Shown: positions 1-9,336 of the stretch, piece by piece | Layout of the letters: every line of letters starts with the position of its first letter | Position numbering within the stretch: position 1 is the first letter of the stretch | DNA from: an uncultured Eisenbergiella sp. | GTDB taxonomy: Bacteria; Bacillota; Clostridia; Lachnospirales; Lachnospiraceae | Direction of reading: 5' to 3' | Assembly (NCBI GenBank): GCA_947598825.1 | Contig: CANQFM010000013.1 | Coordinates: 1-62,812 of the forward strand | Length of the DNA stretch: 62,812 nucleotides | Notes under the pieces: model-generated | Database searches by the model: none | What the model was told of the DNA's origin: nothing | Seen by the model: only the letters and a program-made list of their open reading frames with translations | Translations under genes and position numbers: made by a program

Positions 1-1730
1 TTATCGGTATCGATATTGCTGAAAACCTCTTTCAGATACTTCGGGGAATGGTCATATTCGTAAATGCCGAAAGCCAGCCCCTGCATCATTTCCTCCGGCG
101 CGTCCGTCTGCCGGTTCATCATGAACGCTTCGATATACGGATTTGCCTCCACAATATAATAACAATAGGCGAAAGCCGCCGCCTGCAGCTTTTCTCCGGA
201 CCGGGAGGAAAACCCCAACTCCGTGATGGCAATGCTGCGGACCCTGCCCTGCGTATCCAGATAGGGCTTTTGTCCAAGGAAATCCGTCAGCACGTTTAAA
301 TTCATAATGGAAAGCGTCTTTGCCGCCTGCGTCTTGTCATATGTCTGGGACCAAAAATTGACACGGGAAAGCGGATCCGGATAGGGATGGATAGCAAGCC
401 CCCAGTCATAGTTGCCGTGCTTTATCACAGCCCTCTGAAACGCTTCGATCAGATCCCGGGAATCGAAGAACTGGCTGTGATCCTCCCGATCGTTGTTCCA
501 TACATGGTCGACGCTGAAATACACCTTCGCCTGAGCATAGGCGCTCCGCGCCGCCTGATAGAAGATCCGGAATCCTTTTTCAAATTCCTCCGCATAATGA
601 TCCAAATCCTCGGTATCCATGTAATTCCATATCTTCTGGTTGATCTCGTTGGCCACCACCCAGTTATGCACCATGCCATGCTCTCCGCCGCAATAGCGCT
701 CCGTAAGGAAGCGCGCGACGGCCTCCAGCGTCAGAACGCCCTCCTCCTGCGCCGCATTTAACATATAATAATAGGCACCGGAATCCTCGTTTCTGGCCTC
801 CGGGTGAATCAGTTCCGGATGCTCCTCATTCCAGTCGTTTAACACGATGGCCGTAGAACACATGCCCAACTGAGTCAGATAGCTAAACAGCGCGTCATAG
901 GAAGCGACAGTATAACCGTTAAAGGCATACTCTTTCCCTTCATAGGTATACAGGATCGTGGGATATTTCTCTTCGGTCGTTTCCCCCAAAAGGCTGGACA
1001 GGGGGATGTTATAGATCGCATGCTTCACCCCCAGATCCGTCAGTTCCTCCGTTCCCAGCATCGACGGATCCAGAAGAAGCCCCTTTTTGGAAGCCATTTC
1101 CGGATACGCCTCCTGATTCTGCGCCAGCGCCTCCGGGTTGGAAAGATACATGCCCTCTCCCAAAGCGACATAATCGCCCCCGACAAGCAGGGCAGGGATA
1201 AACCGGGAAAACAAAAAAGCGTCTTCATAGGGAATATGTATCTCACAGGCCGTCCCTTTATACCCATAGGCCACCGGTTTTTCTCCCGTCAGCGTTTCTT
1301 CCTCATAGGTCCTTTTCGCAAACAGATACAGATAAGGGTCGTCGCTTTCGGGAATCCAGGAGGTGGTCAGGGAATAGACCAGTTCCGCCTGCTCCCGGTC
1401 GTAGCGCAATGTCATATCCGAGGCATACCCGGACAACTGCTCTGCGCTCAGACGCACGTTTCCTTTCGTCAGACGCGCAATTTCCTCCGGGGAAAGCTCT
1501 TTGGGCAGATCTTCCCCGAGAGTTTCTTTCTTCGGTTCTCCTTGTTTTTGCCCGTCATCCGGCCCAATTTGCCCATTCTGTTCCGTTTGCCCGTCCTGTT
1601 TTGTCTGCGCCGGAGCGCTTACCGGCCTTTGCCCCCTGCAGCCTCCCGCCAGCAGCGCAGCGCCGGGCAAAATGCATAAAAAAGCCAAAAGCAGGAGGAT
1701 TTTCTTTATTTTTGCGGCTTTTCTTTCCAT
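1..1730 (-). CDS. DUF5722-like putative glycoside hydrolase lipoprotein (3' end outside window)
   Basis: The frame stays open from an ATG at 1730 to the window edge, giving 576 codons without the stop. The N-terminus has a charged start, a hydrophobic stretch and a Cys near residue 26 (LLAGGC), as in a lipoprotein, followed by a Gln/Glu/Lys-rich linker. The body carries the pair expected of a clan GH-A-like barrel: VVANEIN, an Asn-Glu acid/base type motif, and AITELGF, a possible nucleophile Glu. The overall pattern resembles DUF5722 proteins, a poorly characterised family. It starts 8 bases after the BMP lipoprotein gene, so the two are probably co-transcribed and both sit on the outer membrane face. 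The substrate is unknown. The family name is from recall, and the catalytic assignment is inference. Confidence 0.75.
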   Translation of the reverse strand, partial: MERKAAKIKKILLLLAFLCILPGAALLAGGCRGQRPVSAPAQTKQDGQTEQNGQIGPDDGQKQGEPKKETLGEDLPKELSPEEIARLTKGNVRLSAEQLSGYASDMTLRYDREQAELVYSLTTSWIPESDDPYLYLFAKRTYEEETLTGEKPVAYGYKGTACEIHIPYEDAFLFSRFIPALLVGGDYVALGEGMYLSNPEALAQNQEAYPEMASKKGLLLDPSMLGTEELTDLGVKHAIYNIPLSSLLGETTEEKYPTILYTYEGKEYAFNGYTVASYDALFSYLTQLGMCSTAIVLNDWNEEHPELIHPEARNEDSGAYYYMLNAAQEEGVLTLEAVARFLTERYCGGEHGMVHNWVVANEINQKIWNYMDTEDLDHYAEEFEKGFRIFYQAARSAYAQAKVYFSVDHVWNNDREDHSQFFDSRDLIEAFQRAVIKHGNYDWGLAIHPYPDPLSRVNFWSQTYDKTQAAKTLSIMNLNVLTDFLGQKPYLDTQGRVRSIAITELGFSSRSGEKLQAAAFAYCYYIVEANPYIEAFMMNRQTDAPEEMMQGLAFGIYEYDHSPKYLKEVFSNIDTD

Positions 1731-1738
1731 GCTTCCCC

Positions 1739-3079
1739 CTATGCTTCCCAGTTGACTGAAACGGTCAGTTCCGGCAGGGTATCGATCCCGTCGTCGACCA
1801 CGATCTCTCCTTTTTTGATTTTCTGATAAAGCTGCACATAGTCTTCCTTTTTCACGTTCTGAAACCTCCATCCGGTGCCGAGTATCGGAAGTCCCGTGCA
1901 GTTGTCCTCGATCCCATAACGCGTTTCCTGGCCGGCAAACGCCTCCGACCACTGGCCGCCAGAGGCATAATAATCGTCCAGGGAAATCACCACCGCATTG
2001 GAGATATCCTTGATCGCGCTGGTCAGAAACCGCTCCGACACCGGGCTCTGATCCACATCTACGCCGATCAGCATCCCGTCTTTTTGTTCGGCGGCCTCCA
2101 GGACGGACTCGTACAAAGATCCGCCGCAGGAAAAGATCACCTCCGTCCCCTCTTCATACCACCGGGAGGCCTTTCTGCTGACGGCAGGGTCCGGCAGGAA
2201 GGAACCGGCATACCAACAGCGGACCGTCACATCCGAAAGTCCAAGTTCCCTGGCAGCCGCATCGATCCCCTGCAGATAGCCGGAACCGTACCGGATCACC
2301 GTCGGCGACTCCTTTCCCCCGATAAACCCAAGGCTGCGGTACCCTTCCATAACTGCCAGGTATCCCGCAAAAAAACCCGATTCCTGTTCCTGGAAAAGCG
2401 CACAATGCACATTTTCTGCGATTCCGACCGGTTCCCCCTCGCTGTCCTGGGGTACGCCGTCGATCATCAGAAATGCGATCTGCGGATAAGCTTCCTGCAG
2501 GGCGCCTACTGCTTCCCCGAAATCGCTGCCCGCGCAGACCACCACCTTCGCCTGCTCCTGCACCGCCCGCTCGATCACCTCCCGGTATCCGGCCTCATCC
2601 CTGTTTTCTACCTTATAATAAGAAAAGGGAATCCCGGCCCCCAGCGCATACATCTGGATCCCGTCATAAATGGCATGGTTAAAGCCGCCGTCTTCCAACC
2701 GGCCATCCAGTACGAAAACGATCTCTCCGCCGCTTTCCTGATAATTCCCGTAAGGATCTTTCAGCAGTTCTTTCTTTTGAGTCAATACTTCCTGCTGCTT
2801 TTGTTCCGATTCCGTTTCATCGAAACTTTCCGTTTCCGAAACGGTCTGTCCCGGCGTCTTTTGCTGCGTCTCCTCCGGGACAGTCTCCTTTTCTCCTGTT
2901 TCCCTGGGGATTGTCGCCAGGGTTTCCTGCCTGGTTTCCTCCGCCATGCCCACGGTTTCTACAGGATCGGCGGTGACAGGAATATTTTGTCCCGCGCAGC
3001 CCGCCAACAGCCCTGCGCACACCAGCCCCGCGATCCCCCGCAGAAGGGATTTTTTCCGATATTCACATCCCAGTTTCAT
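1739..3079 (-). CDS. BMP-family (Med/TmpC-type) substrate-binding lipoprotein
   Basis: A 446-residue protein with a lipoprotein signal (LLAGCAGQ, Cys near residue 28), a long Glu/Thr/Gln-rich linker to about residue 105, then a periplasmic-binding-protein fold. Segments such as IVFVLDGRLEDGGFNHA, VVVCAGSDFGEA, LGFIGGKESP and IGVDVDQSP follow the BMP family, which binds nucleosides or acts as a sensor. No BMP-type permease or ATPase is adjacent, so a sensory role or a partner elsewhere is possible. I chose the ATG at 3079 because GGAAAGG precedes it at good spacing. An upstream in-frame start at 3103 lies inside the MocR gene. The start overlaps the MocR stop, which indicates translational coupling. 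Confidence 0.85.
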   Translation of the reverse strand: MKLGCEYRKKSLLRGIAGLVCAGLLAGCAGQNIPVTADPVETVGMAEETRQETLATIPRETGEKETVPEETQQKTPGQTVSETESFDETESEQKQQEVLTQKKELLKDPYGNYQESGGEIVFVLDGRLEDGGFNHAIYDGIQMYALGAGIPFSYYKVENRDEAGYREVIERAVQEQAKVVVCAGSDFGEAVGALQEAYPQIAFLMIDGVPQDSEGEPVGIAENVHCALFQEQESGFFAGYLAVMEGYRSLGFIGGKESPTVIRYGSGYLQGIDAAARELGLSDVTVRCWYAGSFLPDPAVSRKASRWYEEGTEVIFSCGGSLYESVLEAAEQKDGMLIGVDVDQSPVSERFLTSAIKDISNAVVISLDDYYASGGQWSEAFAGQETRYGIEDNCTGLPILGTGWRFQNVKKEDYVQLYQKIKKGEIVVDDGIDTLPELTVSVNWEA

Positions 3080-4514
3080 GGAAATCCACCTTTCCCGGTT
3101 CAATGTCCGCCTGTACCTCCCAGGCCCGCGCCAGCAGTCCGATCCCGCTGACGATCTCCTGTCCGGTCAGTCCCCCGAAGCCCAGTAAGAGGGTCGCCCT
3201 TTGGCCGTCCGCCATATCCTTTGGTCCCACCATGGCCTCCGACAGCCCGTAAACCCGCACGCCCTCCGCCGCAGCCGCCTCCCGGAGCGCCTCTTCCCGA
3301 CGCCCCTTTTTATCCGTCAGAAGCACATGCAGCCCCGCGTTCTCGCCGGACAGGATAAAATCCCGCCGGAAGGGTTCCAGCCCTGCCAGGAGCAGGTCGT
3401 GCTTCTCCCGATATACCTTGCGCATCCGGTTCAAATGCCGTTCAAAGGCGCCGTCCCGGATAAATTCATTCAGCACCGCCTGATCGATCCTGGACACGGT
3501 GGAAGAAAAAATACCGCACCGCCGTTCATATAGCTCCAGCAGCTCCGGCGGCAGCACCATATAACTGACCCGGATCGCCGGGGCGATCGCCTTGGAAAAG
3601 GTTCCGATATAGATCACCCTGCCCAGCCGGTCGGAGGCCTGCAGGGACGGGATCGGCTTGCCGCGGTAGCGAAATTCGCTGTCGTAGTCGTCCTCCACCA
3701 CATAGCGCCCCGGCCTCTGCGCCGTCCATTTCAAAAGCTCCAGCCGGCGGCCGATCGGCATGATCACGCCGGTGGGATATTGATGGGAGGGCATCACATA
3801 TACGGTATCCGTCTCCTCCGGGAGCAAATCTACGCGGATCCCGTTTTCGTCGGAGGCGACAGTACGCAGGCTCCCCGCGTAAAGCCCGAAGATCTTATAA
3901 GCTCTGGGGTAGGTGGGGTTTTCAAAGACCACATGCCGCCCCTCCCCCAGAAGAAAGCGCAGAAGCAGCAGCAGATAATCATTCCCGGCGCCCACCACGA
4001 TTTGATCCGCCGTGCAGCTTACCCCCCGGGAGGCGTGCAGATAACGGCCGATCGTCTCCCGCAGTTCCCGGTCGCCCCTGGCGTCTCCCGGCAAGAACGT
4101 TTCCTGATTGTCCTGGCTGAGTACGTTCCGGCTGATCCGGCGCCAGACGCCAAAGGGAAACTGGCGCATATCGATGGCGTTTGGAGAAAAATCCACACGA
4201 TAGCGGGGCCGGGCGCCCGCCTTCTCTTCTGCTTTCCTGCCCTTTCCCACCTCGATCCGGTACAGTTCCTCTACCTGCGCCACATAATACCCTTTATAGG
4301 GAACAGACTCCAGATATCCTTCCGCCAGAAGCTGTTCATAAGCCAATTCCACTGTACTCCGGGAAACCTGCAGATATTCCGCCAGAGAACGCGTAGAGGG
4401 GAGCTTCTCCCGATAAAGAAGCTTCCCCTCTCTGATTTCATCCCGGATATGCGCATAAATCTGCTGATAAAGACGGGTTCCGTCGTTTCGCAGTTCGATC
4501 ACAAGATCCTGCAT
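3063..4514 (-). CDS. MocR-family (GntR-type HTH plus aminotransferase domain) regulator
   Basis: A 483-residue regulator. Residues 1-75 form a GntR winged helix (LYQQIYAHIRDEI, LPSTRSLAEYLQVSRSTV). Residues 115-480 form a fold-type I aminotransferase domain with a PLP-lysine motif (YIGTFSKAIAPAIRVSY) and the VEDDYDSEFRYRG segment typical of MocR/PdxR proteins. Known relatives use PLP or an amino acid aldimine as effector and often control pdx, gab or transporter genes. No pdxS/pdxT is nearby, so the target is unclear; the downstream lipoprotein genes are the obvious candidates. The ATG at 4514 has AAGGA six bases upstream. A TTG two codons earlier would overlap the glnS stop. Confidence 0.92.
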   Translation of the reverse strand: MQDLVIELRNDGTRLYQQIYAHIRDEIREGKLLYREKLPSTRSLAEYLQVSRSTVELAYEQLLAEGYLESVPYKGYYVAQVEELYRIEVGKGRKAEEKAGARPRYRVDFSPNAIDMRQFPFGVWRRISRNVLSQDNQETFLPGDARGDRELRETIGRYLHASRGVSCTADQIVVGAGNDYLLLLLRFLLGEGRHVVFENPTYPRAYKIFGLYAGSLRTVASDENGIRVDLLPEETDTVYVMPSHQYPTGVIMPIGRRLELLKWTAQRPGRYVVEDDYDSEFRYRGKPIPSLQASDRLGRVIYIGTFSKAIAPAIRVSYMVLPPELLELYERRCGIFSSTVSRIDQAVLNEFIRDGAFERHLNRMRKVYREKHDLLLAGLEPFRRDFILSGENAGLHVLLTDKKGRREEALREAAAAEGVRVYGLSEAMVGPKDMADGQRATLLLGFGGLTGQEIVSGIGLLARAWEVQADIEPGKVDFHETGM

Positions 4515-4516
4515 AT

Positions 4517-6235
4517 TCAATCCTTTTTCGGCAGTTTAAAAGAACTCTTCAGGGACACGATGCGGTTGAACACCGGCGCGCCCTCCCTGGAATCCTTATA
4601 ATCCACGCAGAAATATCCCTGTCTGACGAACTGGAAGCTTTCAAAGGGCTTCGCCGTCTGCAGCGCAGGCTCCAGATAAGCTTCCCGCACGGTAAGGGAA
4701 TTGGGGTTTAGGTTCAGAGAGCCGTCCTCTTCATTATAGACGCCCTTTTCTTCATCGATGATATTCTCATACAGGCGCACCACAGCCTTCACCGCCGTCT
4801 CACAGGCCACCCAGTGGATCGTGCCCTTGACCTTGCGTTCCTCGAAGCCGCTGCCGGACTTCGTTCTGGGATCGTAAGTGCAGTGAACCACGGTAACGTT
4901 GCCGTCGCTATCCTTTTCAAAACCGGTACACTTTACGAAATACGCATTCATCAGGCGCACTTCATTGCCCACAAACAGCCGGAAATACTTACGCGGCGGG
5001 TCCTCCATAAAGTCCTCCCGCTCAATATACAGTTCTCTCCCAAAGGGGATCTTCCTGCTGCCCAGCGCCTCGTTCTCCAGATTGTTGGCCGCCTCCAGAT
5101 ACTCGACCTGTCCCTCCGGATAATTGTCGATCACCAGCCGGATGGGATCCAGAACCGCCATCATCCTGGCCCGTTTCAGCTTCAGATCCTCCCGGATGCA
5201 GTATTCCAGCATCGCATAGTCTACGGAAGAATTGCTCTTGGAAACGCCGCACAAATCCACAAACATCCGAATGGATTCCGGTGTAAAGCCCCTTCTGCGC
5301 AGGGCCGCAATGGAAACAAGCCTGGGGTCGTCCCAGCCGTCCACGATGCCGTCCTCCACCATCTTTTTGATATAGCGTTTGCCGGTGACCACGTTGGTCA
5401 GATACATTTTGGCAAATTCGATCTGCTTGGGGGGATGGGGATACTCCAGTTCCCGCACCACCCAGTCGTAAAGGGGACGGTGGTCCTCAAATTCCAGCGT
5501 ACAGATGGAATGGGTGATGCCCTCGATGGCGTCCTCGATGGGATGGGCAAAATCGTACATCGGATAAATGCACCAGGCGTCCCCGGTATTGTGATGGCTC
5601 ATATGGGCCACGCGGTAGATCACCGGATCTCGCATGTTCATATTGGGGCTGGACATATCGATACGGGCGCGCAGCACCTTCTCCCCGTCTCCATAGACGC
5701 CGTCCTTCATCTCCTCAAACAGCCGCAGGTTTTCCTCTACGCTGCGCCCGCTGGAAGGATCCTCCTTCCCGGGCTCGGTCAGCGTCCCGCGGTATTCCCG
5801 GATCTGCTCCGCCGAAAGGTCGGAAACATAGGCTTTACCTTTCCGGATCAGCTTCACCGCCGCCTCATACATCTGCCCGAAATAATCGGAGGCAAAAAAC
5901 AGCCTGTCCTCCCAGTCGGCTCCGAGCCATTTGATATCGGCCAGGATGGACTCCACAAACTCCGTCTTTTCCTTGGTCGGATTGGTATCGTCAAACCGCA
6001 TATTAAACTTGCCGTGATACTGCTGCGCCAGCCCATAGTTTAACAGGATGCTCTTGGCATGGCCGATGTGCAGATAGCCGTTGGGCTCCGGCGGGAACCG
6101 GGTATGCACCGTATCGTAAACGCCCTCGGCCAGATCCCTGTCAATGATCTGCTCGATAAAATTGCGGGAAACCGTTTCTTTATTCTCTTCTGCGATAAGA
6201 TCTTTTCCTTCCATGCTCTCCGGGCACGTCCCCAA
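4517..6235 (-). CDS. glnS: Glutamine--tRNA ligase
   Basis: A class I aminoacyl-tRNA synthetase that charges tRNA-Gln in the cytosol. The HIGH motif (YLHIGHAKS) lies near residue 55 and a KMSKS-like loop (GVSKSNSSV) near residue 310, followed by the two C-terminal anticodon-binding beta-barrels. The length of 572 is normal for bacterial GlnRS. The start appears to be TTG at 6235, nine bases after an AAAGGAGGAGG ribosome site. The ATG at 6214 has GGAG only two to three bases away, which is too close. It leads a run of four minus-strand genes with overlaps or gaps under 10 bases, so a housekeeping gene drives a regulator and two lipoproteins. Confidence 0.97.
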   Translation of the reverse strand: MGTCPESMEGKDLIAEENKETVSRNFIEQIIDRDLAEGVYDTVHTRFPPEPNGYLHIGHAKSILLNYGLAQQYHGKFNMRFDDTNPTKEKTEFVESILADIKWLGADWEDRLFFASDYFGQMYEAAVKLIRKGKAYVSDLSAEQIREYRGTLTEPGKEDPSSGRSVEENLRLFEEMKDGVYGDGEKVLRARIDMSSPNMNMRDPVIYRVAHMSHHNTGDAWCIYPMYDFAHPIEDAIEGITHSICTLEFEDHRPLYDWVVRELEYPHPPKQIEFAKMYLTNVVTGKRYIKKMVEDGIVDGWDDPRLVSIAALRRRGFTPESIRMFVDLCGVSKSNSSVDYAMLEYCIREDLKLKRARMMAVLDPIRLVIDNYPEGQVEYLEAANNLENEALGSRKIPFGRELYIEREDFMEDPPRKYFRLFVGNEVRLMNAYFVKCTGFEKDSDGNVTVVHCTYDPRTKSGSGFEERKVKGTIHWVACETAVKAVVRLYENIIDEEKGVYNEEDGSLNLNPNSLTVREAYLEPALQTAKPFESFQFVRQGYFCVDYKDSREGAPVFNRIVSLKSSFKLPKKD

Positions 6236-6301
6236 AGCGGACGGCCTCCTCCTTTCAGCCCCTCTTATGCATCAATTGACCCCAATAGCATTTATTTTTT
6301 A

Positions 6302-6330
6302 ATATTAACAAACTGCCGGGAAAATTACAA
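6302..6330 (-). promoter_or_regulatory. Sigma-A promoter of the glnS operon
   Basis: On the minus strand, TTGTAA (6325-6330) and TAATAT (6302-6307) are separated by exactly 17 bases. This places the transcript start near 6295, about 60 bases upstream of the glnS start codon. The leader is too short for a T-box. Confidence 0.65.
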
Positions 6331-6369
6331 CAAAAAACAGAAAATTCTGTATCCTCCGGAGAAAAGTTA

Positions 6370-6378
6370 TGTTATAAT
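6370..6378 (+). promoter_or_regulatory. Extended -10 promoter for the DUF975 gene
   Basis: TGTTATAAT matches an extended -10 element (TGn then TATAAT at 6373-6378). The -35 region is weak, as is common for extended -10 promoters. The transcript start would be near 6385, leaving a leader of about 55 bases before the ATG at 6439. Confidence 0.6.
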
Positions 6379-6438
6379 AGATTTATTCCGGAGCAATAAC
6401 GCACCGGACAAAACATGATTATGCAGGAGGGTATTATT

Positions 6439-7143
6439 ATGAATCGCGCGTTACTAAAGCAGGATGCGAAGGACGCCATGCGGGCGGCCAATCCCCATCC
6501 CGTACTCGTCACTCTCGTTTATCTCGCCATCACTATGGCGGCCAGCATCGTAACCAGCATCGTTTCTGCCGTTACAGGCGTTACCAGCGGGGTCTTTATG
6601 TCCGGCGTCTCCGTCAGCAGTGCTGATCAGGGTGCTTCTGTCAGCTTCGTGACAGCTCTGATCGTTCTGGTGGTTTCCCTTGCCCTCACCCTTGTGATGA
6701 GCGCCATCCAGTTCGGCTACTATGTCTACTCCCTGAAGGTGTTCAAGCACGAAGAGACCGGTATTGCAGAGCTTTGGGGCCATTTCCCCAGGATGCTCAA
6801 GATCTTTGGCCTGATGCTCTGGATCGGGCTGTTCACCTGGCTTTGGAGCCTTTTGTGCTTCATCCCCGGCATCATCGCGGCCCTGCGTTATTCCCAGGCT
6901 TTCTACATTATGGCGGAGGATCCCGACAAGGGCATCCGGGAGTGCGTCAATGAAAGCAAGCTTCTGATGTCCGGCAGGCTCTGGGAATATTTCGTGCTGG
7001 TGCTGTCCTTTATCCTTTGGTTCCTTCTGGCTTCCATCACCTGCGGCATCGCGACCCTTTATGTGACGCCTTATGTGTCCGTCACCATGGCCGGCTATTA
7101 TCTGAGTTTGAAGCCTGCCGATCCTGCCGCGTCTGCGGAATAA
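6439..7143 (+). CDS. DUF975 family integral membrane protein
   Basis: A 234-residue membrane protein. The start MNRALLKQDAKDAM, four to five hydrophobic segments (around residues 26-46, 68-95, 125-150, 185-215) and the motif LRYSQAFYIMAEDPDKGIRE are the signature of DUF975, a Firmicutes family of unknown function. The repeated amphipathic segment after the second membrane span (NESKLLMSGR) is typical. The ATG at 6439 follows AGGAGGG. An earlier in-frame ATG at 6415 lacks a ribosome site. The gene stands alone between its own promoter and a strong terminator. No function can be inferred from context. Confidence 0.88.
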   Translation: MNRALLKQDAKDAMRAANPHPVLVTLVYLAITMAASIVTSIVSAVTGVTSGVFMSGVSVSSADQGASVSFVTALIVLVVSLALTLVMSAIQFGYYVYSLKVFKHEETGIAELWGHFPRMLKIFGLMLWIGLFTWLWSLLCFIPGIIAALRYSQAFYIMAEDPDKGIRECVNESKLLMSGRLWEYFVLVLSFILWFLLASITCGIATLYVTPYVSVTMAGYYLSLKPADPAASAE

Positions 7144-7163
7144 AGCTGCGGTTTTTAAAAAGG

Positions 7164-7192
7164 GCCGGCGCTGCAGCGCCGGCTCTTTTCTT
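7164..7192. terminator. Bidirectional rho-independent terminator
   Basis: A perfect palindrome GCCGGCGCTGCAGCGCCGGC (7164-7183) is followed by TCTTTTCTT on the plus strand and CCCTTTTT on the minus strand. It sits between the convergent DUF975 and formyltransferase genes and can end both transcripts. Confidence 0.88.
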
Positions 7193-7205
7193 ATCGCCTG
7201 AAAAC

Positions 7206-7258
7206 ATATCGTTTGAAAACAAGTATGTCCTCGTTTGAAACAGGTGTGTCCGTTTGGA
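7206..7258. repeat. Short degenerate tandem repeat downstream of the formyltransferase gene
   Basis: About two and a half copies of a 19-22 base unit (TTTGAAAACAAGTATGTCC, then TTTGAAACAGGTGTGTCC, then TTTGGAAGC) fill the space between the terminator and the formyltransferase stop. No function is apparent. Confidence 0.5.
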
Positions 7259-7289
7259 AGCGCTTTCTGACAGCCTTCCCTCTCCCGGA

Positions 7290-8468
7290 TCAGTGATGGA
7301 ACAGGCGGATCCCGGTAAAGACCATCGCCATCCCGTATTTATCGCAGCAGTCGATCACCGCGTCGTCCCGCACGGAACCGCCCGGCTGGGCGATATATTT
7401 TACGCCGCTCTTATGGGCCCGTTCAATGTTGTCCGAAAACGGGAAAAAGGCGTCGGAACCTAAGGTCACGCCCTGCATCCGGTCCAGCCACGCCCGCTTC
7501 TCCTCCCGGGTGAATACAGGGGGCTTTTCCTGAAAACGGGTCTGCCAGACGCCCTCTGCCAGCACATCCTCGTATTCGTCCCCCATATAGACGTCGATCG
7601 CATTATCCCGGTCGGCCCTGCCAAGGCCGTCCACAAATTTCAGCCCCATCACCTGCGGGGACTGGCGCAGCCACCAGTTATCCGCTTTCTGCCCCGCCAG
7701 CCTGGTGCAGTGGATCCGGGACTGCTGCCCCGCGCCGATGCCGATGGCCTGGCCGTCCTTCACATAGCAGACGGAATTGGACTGGGTGTATTTTAAGGTG
7801 ATCAGGGCGATCTTCATATCGATCAGCGCGCTCTCGGGCACTTCCCTGTTTTTGGTCACGAAATTAGAAAGCAGCTCCTGATCGACGGAAAGCTCGTTCC
7901 GGCCCTGCTCAAAGGTAATGCCGTAGACCTGCTTTCTTTCGATGGGATCCGGCCTGTAATCAGGATCGATCCGGATCACGTTGTACGCGCCCTTTTTCTT
8001 GCTCTGCAAAATAGCCAGCGCCTCAGGCGTATAGCCGGGCGCGATAACGCCGTCGGAAACCTCCCGTTTGATGAGCTTCGCCGTATCCTCGTCGCACACG
8101 TCGGAGAGAGCGATGAAATCTCCAAAGGAGGACATGCGGTCTGCCCCTCTGGCCCTGGCGTAAGCGCAGGCAAGCGGGGACAGCTCCCCCAGATCGTCCA
8201 CCCAGTAGATCTTCGCCAAAGTCTCGGAAAGCGGAAGGCCCACCGCCGCTCCCGCGGGGGAAACATGCTTAAAGGAAGTCGCCGCCGGAAGTCCTGTGGC
8301 TTTTTTCAGCTCCGATACCAACTGCCAGCCATTTAAGGCGTCCAGGAAGTTGATATAGCCTGGCCTGCCGTTTAAGACCTCCACGGGCAGGCTGCCGCCG
8401 CCCTCCATAAAGATGCGGGAAGGCTTCTGGTTCGGGTTGCATCCGTATTTCAACTGGATCTCGTTCAT
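7290..8468 (-). CDS. Phosphoribosylaminoimidazolecarboxamide (AICAR) formyltransferase, single-domain
   Basis: This 392-residue enzyme transfers a formyl group from 10-formyl-THF to AICAR, giving FAICAR, the penultimate step of purine synthesis. It matches only the transformylase half of PurH (LKYGCNPNQKP, SFKHVSPAGAAVG, KYTQSNSVCYVKDGQAIGIGAGQQSR) and lacks the N-terminal cyclohydrolase domain. The missing step is supplied by the PurO-type gene immediately upstream, 68 bases away in the same orientation. The ATG at 8468 has AAAGGA eight bases upstream. The longer frame to 8540 begins inside the preceding gene's end and shows no conservation. Confidence 0.95.
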   Translation of the reverse strand: MNEIQLKYGCNPNQKPSRIFMEGGGSLPVEVLNGRPGYINFLDALNGWQLVSELKKATGLPAATSFKHVSPAGAAVGLPLSETLAKIYWVDDLGELSPLACAYARARGADRMSSFGDFIALSDVCDEDTAKLIKREVSDGVIAPGYTPEALAILQSKKKGAYNVIRIDPDYRPDPIERKQVYGITFEQGRNELSVDQELLSNFVTKNREVPESALIDMKIALITLKYTQSNSVCYVKDGQAIGIGAGQQSRIHCTRLAGQKADNWWLRQSPQVMGLKFVDGLGRADRDNAIDVYMGDEYEDVLAEGVWQTRFQEKPPVFTREEKRAWLDRMQGVTLGSDAFFPFSDNIERAHKSGVKYIAQPGGSVRDDAVIDCCDKYGMAMVFTGIRLFHH

Positions 8469-8536
8469 ATTACATTCCTTTCTGCGGCCTCTTTGCCGTC
8501 TGAATCGTTTTTGATCATTCCAATGTGCCTGGCGTC

Positions 8537-9250
8537 TCAACGGTTTTTGTTCAGGATCCTGGTCGTGGCAGTACCGCTTGCGATATCGATATAGCGCACA
8601 AAAAGGGAAACCTTGTTTTCTTCATTCAGATTTTCCCACAGCAGCTTCGCAAAAGAATCGATATCGCCGCTGATGCCCACCCGCTTGGGCTCTCCCTCAA
8701 AGCTGGGCAGAGGGCTGCCGTCATGCATATAAGTATGTAAAAAACGGCCCTCTCCCGCTTTCGGGTCCTCATAGGTGAAAGTGTGGCGCAGACAGGAGGA
8801 CGGATCGGCGTCATCGCTCTTTAAAATGGACATGGCATAGGAAAAACCGCCCTTTTCCACCTGCAGAATGCCGGAGATCCGGGGCGTATAGTTGGGGGCG
8901 TCCGGCTCAAAGGTCTGGCTGCGCAGGCTCTGTTCAAAGGTGAGCCCCCGCTGCAGCCCTTCATATACCGTATCGGTCTGATCGCCGTTGGTCACAATAG
9001 TACGGCTGTCCAGCACCCGGACAGGCGCGTAAATGATCAGGCTGGGATCCTCCAGCTTCCCGGGATCAAAAGCCTGCGTCCGAAGGCCTTCTCCCTCCTG
9101 CACAAAAATGCGGTTCCGGGAGTTGCTGCTGCGCCCCATGATAAAATAGGCCGTTACCGCCGCCTTCCCGTCCTCCGACCGGCCGATCACGATGCCGCGT
9201 CCCGGATAGGGGTTTTTTTTCAGTTCTTCCGCCAGGTTCAGTTTTTGCAT
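8537..9250 (-). CDS. purO: IMP cyclohydrolase, PurO-type
   Basis: A 237-residue enzyme that closes the ring of FAICAR to IMP. The segments YPGRGIVIGRSEDG, AYFIMGRSSNSRNRIF, SLIIYAPVRVLDSRTIVTNGDQTDTV and PNYTPRISG follow the archaeal-type PurO (IMP_cyclohyd) family rather than PurH. With the downstream formyltransferase it forms a two-gene substitute for bifunctional PurH, a known arrangement in some Clostridia. Product IMP is the substrate of GuaB, encoded just upstream. AGAGGAAATC precedes the ATG at 9250. A terminator at 9337-9390 separates this pair from guaB. Confidence 0.92.
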   Translation of the reverse strand: MQKLNLAEELKKNPYPGRGIVIGRSEDGKAAVTAYFIMGRSSNSRNRIFVQEGEGLRTQAFDPGKLEDPSLIIYAPVRVLDSRTIVTNGDQTDTVYEGLQRGLTFEQSLRSQTFEPDAPNYTPRISGILQVEKGGFSYAMSILKSDDADPSSCLRHTFTYEDPKAGEGRFLHTYMHDGSPLPSFEGEPKRVGISGDIDSFAKLLWENLNEENKVSLFVRYIDIASGTATTRILNKNR

Positions 9251-9336
9251 GATTTCCTCTCTTTCTGTCTCCCGCTTTCTGTCGCTGCGGGGCAAACCGC
9301 CGCAGGCATTTCGTCCTCTCTTTTCGCCTGCAGCAT

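Noticed and set aside
1739-3079. Complete nucleoside ABC importer
   Set aside because: Only the binding lipoprotein is present; no permease or ATPase of that family is in the window.
2084-3151. 355-codon plus-strand frame
   Set aside because: Antisense to the BMP lipoprotein gene, low-complexity and Arg/Pro-rich, as expected of a shadow.
3063-4514. PdxR controlling vitamin B6 genes
   Set aside because: The domain layout fits, but no pdxS or pdxT is nearby, so only the family name is justified.
4814-6043. 409-codon plus-strand frame
   Set aside because: Antisense to glnS, which is a certain gene. No motif supports it.
6236-6301. T-box or riboswitch upstream of glnS
   Set aside because: The leader is only about 60 bases, with no specifier loop, T-box sequence or terminator.
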